Positions 60,611-64,000 of a DNA stretch of 64,000 nt are shown here, one piece after another. Position numbers and translations under genes: made by a program. The notes below the pieces were generated by a model. The model made no database searches, was not told the DNA's origin, and saw only the letters and a list, made by a program, of their open reading frames with translations. This DNA comes from Micromonospora sp. WMMD882 (GTDB taxonomy: Bacteria; Actinomycetota; Actinomycetes; Mycobacteriales; Micromonosporaceae): contig NZ_CP114903.1 in NCBI RefSeq assembly GCF_027497255.1, positions 1 to 64,000 on the forward strand. The letters are read 5' to 3'. Within the stretch, counting starts at the first letter, position 1. Each line of letters starts with the position of its first letter.

Positions 60611-61798
60611 TCAGGTCAGGCCCAGCTCGTGGCCCATCACCATGGCGGCGGCGCCGCGCAGGACGATGTCGTCGCCCAGGTCGGACAGCCGCAGGACGAT
60701 GTCGCCGTGCACCTCGGTCAGGGCACGTCGACGGATGGTCTCCATGACCGCCTCGGCCAGCGGCCCCTCCAGCACCCGGCGAGGTCCGCTGAGCACGATC
60801 TCCGAGACGTTGAGCGCCGCCACGATCGGCGCGAGGACGATGCCGAGCGACTCGCCCGCGCCGGCGAGCACCCCGTCCCGTTCGGCGTCGGTACGGGCGT
60901 GCGAGAGGTCGTCCTGGATGCGTCGGGTCGACAGCCACGTCTCCAGGCAGCCGGCCTTGCCGCAGACGCACTGCCGCTCGCTGGCGACGTCGACCACCAC
61001 ATGGCCGATCTCGCCGGCGGCGAACCGGCTGCCCAGCACGGGGACGCCGTCGAGCAGCAGCCCGGCGCCCACGCCGACGCCGACCCGGATGAGGAGGGTG
61101 TCCGCCGCGCTGCGCCCGTAGCTGCGTTCGGCGAGCGCGGTGGCGTTGGCGTCGTTGGCGACGACGACGGGGCAGGAGAACCGCTCGGCCAGCGCCGCCC
61201 GGAGGCCGAGATCCTTCCACCCCAGGTTCGGGGCGCTGAGCACGACGCCGGTGACGTCGACGATGCCGGGCGTGCCGACACCCACCCCGAGCAGCGGGGC
61301 CGTCACCTGCTCGCGGAGCGCCCCGACGAGGCCGACGACCTTCGCCAGGGCGTCGTCGCCGGCGCTGCCGGCGATCTCGACGTCCTGCCGGGCCACCACC
61401 GTGCCGCCGAGGTCGAGCACGGCGCCCCGGTAGAGCGTCGAGTGGCTGAGGTCCAGGGCGATCGTCTGGTGGCCACGCTCGTGGAACTCCAGCATCATGG
61501 CCGGCTTTCCGGGGCGGGTACCGGAGCGGACGCCCACCTCGACCACGAGGTCGTCGGCGAGCAGCTCGCCCACCACGTCGGAGACGGAGACCCGGGTCAA
61601 CCCGGTCCGCCGCGCCAGGTCCGCCCGGCTGTGCGGGCCTTCCCGGTACAGCGTCCGCAGCAGCAGCTCCCGGTTGTGCACCCGGACCTGCTCCGGGCGC
61701 ACCTTCTCGCCGGAGCGGACCCGGCCGGGGAGACCACGGCGAGCCGGGGTCTCCGGCCCCTCGACTGCGGTCGTCGCCGCCTCATCAGTGCACGTCAC
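60611..61798 (-). CDS. ROK-family transcriptional repressor
   Basis: 395 aa from GTG 61798; longer frames read through the promoter. MarR-like winged helix (HSRADLARRTGLTRVSVSDVV), then a ROK sugar-binding domain with VVANDANATALAE, GEIGHVVVD and the zinc-binding CVCGKAGCLETWLS. It precedes the transporter genes in the same direction and most likely regulates them in response to a sugar or sugar phosphate. A short palindrome overlaps its promoter. Confidence 0.92.
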   Translation of the reverse strand: MTCTDEAATTAVEGPETPARRGLPGRVRSGEKVRPEQVRVHNRELLLRTLYREGPHSRADLARRTGLTRVSVSDVVGELLADDLVVEVGVRSGTRPGKPAMMLEFHERGHQTIALDLSHSTLYRGAVLDLGGTVVARQDVEIAGSAGDDALAKVVGLVGALREQVTAPLLGVGVGTPGIVDVTGVVLSAPNLGWKDLGLRAALAERFSCPVVVANDANATALAERSYGRSAADTLLIRVGVGVGAGLLLDGVPVLGSRFAAGEIGHVVVDVASERQCVCGKAGCLETWLSTRRIQDDLSHARTDAERDGVLAGAGESLGIVLAPIVAALNVSEIVLSGPRRVLEGPLAEAVMETIRRRALTEVHGDIVLRLSDLGDDIVLRGAAAMVMGHELGLT

Positions 61799-61801
61799 CT
61801 G

Positions 61802-61820
61802 GTTAGTACAGGGGGCTAAC
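61802..61820 (-). promoter_or_regulatory. Candidate ROK operator overlapping the promoter
   Basis: GTTAG-N9-CTAAC (61802-61806 and 61816-61820) lies four bases upstream of the GTG. On the minus strand TTGTTC, 18 bases, then TGTACT six bases before the GTG gives a plausible leaderless promoter, with the palindrome covering its -10. The TTAG/CTAA half-sites resemble known ROK operators. Autorepression is inferred. Confidence 0.55.
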
Positions 61821-62008
61821 AAACCCCTGAACAAGACCAGGCCCCGGCTTGTTGCCAAGTCGTGACATTGTTTCGGACCCTCGCGTCCGCGTCGGGAGTC
61901 GACGGACAAAACCCCTGGTCACGCCATTGTGCGGGGGTGTGCTCACCCACCGTAGCCACCCGTCGGGGGCGGACGGCGGCCCGACCGGGGGGCCTGACCA
62001 CCAAAATC

Positions 62009-62070
62009 TCTATACCGGTCAAGCGAATCTCTTGACCGGTATAGAAAACGGATTTACTGTATCGGTACAG
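62009..62070 (+). promoter_or_regulatory. Operator-promoter, copy 2
   Basis: Perfect 15-bp arms TCTATACCGGTCAAG (62009-62023) and its complement (62031-62045). TTGACC (62032-62037) and TACTGT (62055-62060), 17 bp apart, form the promoter; CTGTA-TCGG-TACAG (62057-62070) overlaps the -10. The layout is that of 34459-34522, with the TGTACC half-site changed to TATACC. Likely bound by the downstream LacI protein. Confidence 0.8.
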
Positions 62071-62099
62071 AAGACAGCGCCGGAAGTCAGGAGATCGCC

Positions 62100-62288
62100 G
62101 TGGAAATGCCCGCCGCCTTCGTCACCGCCATGAACGACCTCGACTTCGAGTTCGCCAGCGCCCGACCCGACGCCCCGGTCGTCCCGCACGTCGAGAAGCC
62201 GCGCCGGGTCCGGGCCGCGCGCGAGGCGCTGGCCCGGGGCCTGGCCCGCACCGCGGACGCGGTCCGGCCGGCGCGCTCCGCCGTTTGA
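62100..62288 (+). CDS. 62-aa conserved protein of unknown function, copy 2
   Basis: From GTG 62100, AGGAG eight bases upstream. Same length as the 34554 protein and ungapped; conserved MEMPAAFVTA, DFEF, SARP, APVVPHVEKP and REALARGL. The C-terminal half is rich in Arg and Ala and should be helical. It is transcribed from the operator-promoter immediately upstream and precedes a LacI gene by 142 bp. Function unknown. Confidence 0.75.
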   Translation: MEMPAAFVTAMNDLDFEFASARPDAPVVPHVEKPRRVRAAREALARGLARTADAVRPARSAV

Positions 62289-62430
62289 TACGCTCTGATC
62301 AGCAGTCCATGACCAGCCGGCGTCCGCCGCCACGTCCGCGTGGCCCGCGCCGCGACAGCGCAGACCATCCGCCGTCGGCGACCCCTTCCGGTCACCGGCG
62401 GCGGTCGTAGATCCAAGGACTGGTGGTGAC

Positions 62431-63495
62431 GTGGCGGCCCGGGTGACCCTCCAGACGATCGCCGATCGCGTCGGCGTCAGCCGAATGACCGTGTCGAATG
62501 CGTTCTCCAAGCCTGATCAGCTCTCCGCGGCGCTGCGCGAACGCATTCTCGACGCCGCCCGCGAGGTCGGTTACGTCGGCCCCGACCCCGCCGCCCGGGC
62601 CCTGGCCAAGGGCACCACCGGAGCGGTCGGCATCGTCCTGACCTCCTCGCTCCGCTTCGCCTTCACCGACCTGGTCGCCACCAGCTTCCTCGGCGCGATC
62701 GCCGAGCAGCTCGGCCCGACCGGGCTGGCGCTGACCCTGTTGACGTCGTCCGACGACGGCGCGGTCATCCCCGCGCGGGACGTCGCGATGGACGGCGCGC
62801 TGGTCTACTCCTGCGATCCGACCTCCACCGCCGTGCAGTACCTCACCCGTCGCCGGCTGCCCCTGGTCTACGTCGACCAGGACCCGGTCGAGGGCAGTCC
62901 CGCCGTCAACGTCGACGACCGCGCCGGCGCGCGGGCCGCCGCGCAGCACCTCCTCGACCTCGGTCACCGGTCGGTCGGGTTGCTGCTGTCCGGTCTGCAC
63001 GGCCCGCACGGGCTGGTCAGCCCCCAGGACGTCATCCTCGACGGGCACGCCTCCAAGCAGCGCCTGCTGGGCTGGCGCGACGCGCTCGACGCCGCCGGCG
63101 TCACCCCGCTGCTGGCCCGCCAGGCCGGGGCCACCCTGGAGCAGGCGAAAGCCGGCGCGCGACTGCTGCTGGACCGTCCCGACCGGCCCACCGCCATCCT
63201 CTGCTTCTCCGACGCGATCGCCTACGGCGTCCTGCAGGCCGCCGAGGAGCTCGGCATCCGCGTCCCCGACGAGCTGTCGGTGGTCGGCTTCGACGACAAC
63301 CCGTTGGCCGTCCAGGTCCGTCCCGCCCTGACCACCGTCCGGCAGGACGTCCAGGCCAAGGGACGGGTGGCGGCGGCGGCCCTCACCCGGGCCATCGAGG
63401 ACAGCCGCGCCGGGCGGCCGGTCACCGCCGAGCAGGTCCTGCTCCCCGTCGAGCTGGTCGTCCGGGGCAGCAGCGCCCCGCCGCCACCCCGCTGA
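62431..63495 (+). CDS. LacI-family transcriptional regulator
   Basis: 354 aa from GTG 62431. HTH is TLQTIADRVGVSRMTVSNAF, then a sensor domain (TGAVGIVLTSSLRFAFTD, VVGFDDNPLAVQVRPALTTVRQD). It is the intact counterpart of the decayed regulator at 34896. Its most likely target is the palindrome at 62009, in an autoregulated unit with the 62-aa protein. The ligand is unknown. Confidence 0.92.
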   Translation: MAARVTLQTIADRVGVSRMTVSNAFSKPDQLSAALRERILDAAREVGYVGPDPAARALAKGTTGAVGIVLTSSLRFAFTDLVATSFLGAIAEQLGPTGLALTLLTSSDDGAVIPARDVAMDGALVYSCDPTSTAVQYLTRRRLPLVYVDQDPVEGSPAVNVDDRAGARAAAQHLLDLGHRSVGLLLSGLHGPHGLVSPQDVILDGHASKQRLLGWRDALDAAGVTPLLARQAGATLEQAKAGARLLLDRPDRPTAILCFSDAIAYGVLQAAEELGIRVPDELSVVGFDDNPLAVQVRPALTTVRQDVQAKGRVAAAALTRAIEDSRAGRPVTAEQVLLPVELVVRGSSAPPPPR

Positions 63496-63736
63496 CCGAC
63501 CGACGCGTCGAGAGCGCCCCCGCGCTCGGCCATGCCTCTCGTCCAGGCTCTCGGCCCTTCTCCCGGTCGGCTCTCGGCCGGGCCCCTACCACGGTCGCTC
63601 GGACGCTCCGCCTGACTCTCCGGTCCTGCGGCGCCCGTCCGCCGGTGCCGCCCTCATCCCGCCGGCGGGTATCCCACAGTCGCCCATGTCGTCACCTACC
63701 GTGACGAGCCGCCGACACAACCCCACCCCTTCGTTC

Positions 63737-63807
63737 CCTTTGCTCTGCACCCGTGTACGCGCCGGTCACCAGTGGTTGTTGGTGCGTCCGGGGGTGCAGA
63801 GCAAAGG
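63737..63807. repeat. Long two-stem hairpin element, copy 2
   Basis: Perfect 16-bp outer arms CCTTTGCTCTGCACCC (63737-63752) and its complement (63792-63807). The inner stem is ACGCGCC with GGTGCGT (one G-T pair), and the loop contains CACCAGTGGTTGTT. It shares core, inner stem and loop style with 2803-2880. It lies in the 353-bp gap between the LacI gene and the OsmC gene, where I see no coding sequence. Confidence 0.8.
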
Positions 63808-63848
63808 CGGGCCGCCACAGGGTGTGAGGTCTGATCGGTGATCAGAGT

Positions 63849-64000
63849 TCAACCACTGACCGTGACGGTCGGCTCGTGGGTGACCGGGAAGTCGACCGAG
63901 CTGGCGATGAAGCAGCCCTCGTGCGCGTCGTGGTGCAGGGCGACGGCCTTCTCCACCATCGCGGCCGAGGCCACCCGGACCTCGGGGCGCAGCACCACCG
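63849..64000 (-). CDS. OsmC-family protein, 5' end beyond window
   Basis: The last 50 codons on the minus strand, stop at 63849-63851. The readable end is VVLRPEVRVASAAMVEKAVALHH then DAHEGCFIASSVDFPVTHEP. This matches the OsmC/Ohr C-terminus with its second redox-active cysteine in the E-x-C-F-I-A motif. It is probably a thiol peroxidase or detoxification protein. Confidence 0.88.
   Translation of the reverse strand, partial: VVLRPEVRVASAAMVEKAVALHHDAHEGCFIASSVDFPVTHEPTVTVSG

Overview
This window is high-GC actinobacterial chromosome, most likely Micromonosporaceae (Micromonospora or a close relative). The evidence is strong third-position GC bias, many GTG starts and 4-base GTGA/ATGA overlaps, an actinobacterial Nif3 / zinc-ribbon / RNase HI-phosphatase trio, an rnpB of the actinobacterial class A type, a GH9-CBM2 cellulase, DUF397/DUF5753 and HTH-TPR regulators, and a SARP regulator. 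No tRNA, rRNA, CRISPR array or intact transposase was seen.

Layout. 1-2693: end of a primase/polymerase-like gene, divergent from an HTH-TPR regulator coupled to a flavoprotein. 2700-3240: a large hairpin element and a heptamer tandem repeat. 3387-6416: conserved housekeeping trio. 6564-8467: DUF3311 protein plus an SSS-family permease; then a TauE-like permease (minus) and a membrane glycosyltransferase. 11074-13071: an RHS tip region with a 5'-truncated RHS ORF, a small membrane protein and a second decayed RHS remnant. 13206-20000: lipoprotein, GNAT, membrane protein, a LacI regulator and a secreted GH9 endoglucanase. 20474-20903: rnpB. 21101-24840: a visibly lower-GC island with a restriction-modification pair in which a PD-(D/E)XK nuclease domain is fused to the methylase. 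25617-30145: regulators, a UTRA-only protein, two 52-aa membrane proteins, a toxin-antitoxin-like pair and a deleted regulator remnant. 30272-34358: lipoproteins, SanA/YdcF-like, YcxB-like and Imm51-like proteins.

35183-51427 is the main accessory locus. It is a probable single 12.6-kb minus-strand operon (47795 down to 35183) plus an AfsR/SARP regulator and a divergent secreted 65-aa peptide. It encodes a free-standing adenylation enzyme, a carrier protein, an acyl-CoA-dehydrogenase-type oxidase, an orphan ectoine-synthase-like cupin and a coupled PsuG-type C-glycosidase / HAD phosphatase pair. It also has an Asp/Glu racemase-maleate isomerase relative, an ornithine-cyclodeaminase relative and an exporter, followed by a transglutaminase-like protein and three glycosyltransferases. 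My reading is that it makes a C-nucleoside by a showdomycin-like logic. Glutamine would be loaded on the carrier, cyclised by the EctC-like cupin and oxidised to an aminopyrrole carboxylate. PsuG would then attach ribose 5-phosphate through carbon and the HAD enzyme would remove the phosphate.

52058-61798 is a catabolic operon: a ROK repressor, a peptide/oligosaccharide-type ABC transporter with a permease-ATPase fusion, a TIM-barrel isomerase and two Gfo/Idh/MocA oxidoreductases. 62009-63495 holds an operator-promoter, a 62-aa protein of unknown function and a LacI regulator. The same module occurs at 34459-35040, where the LacI gene has decayed but the promoter-operator and the 62-aa gene remain intact. 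The window ends in a partial OsmC-family gene.
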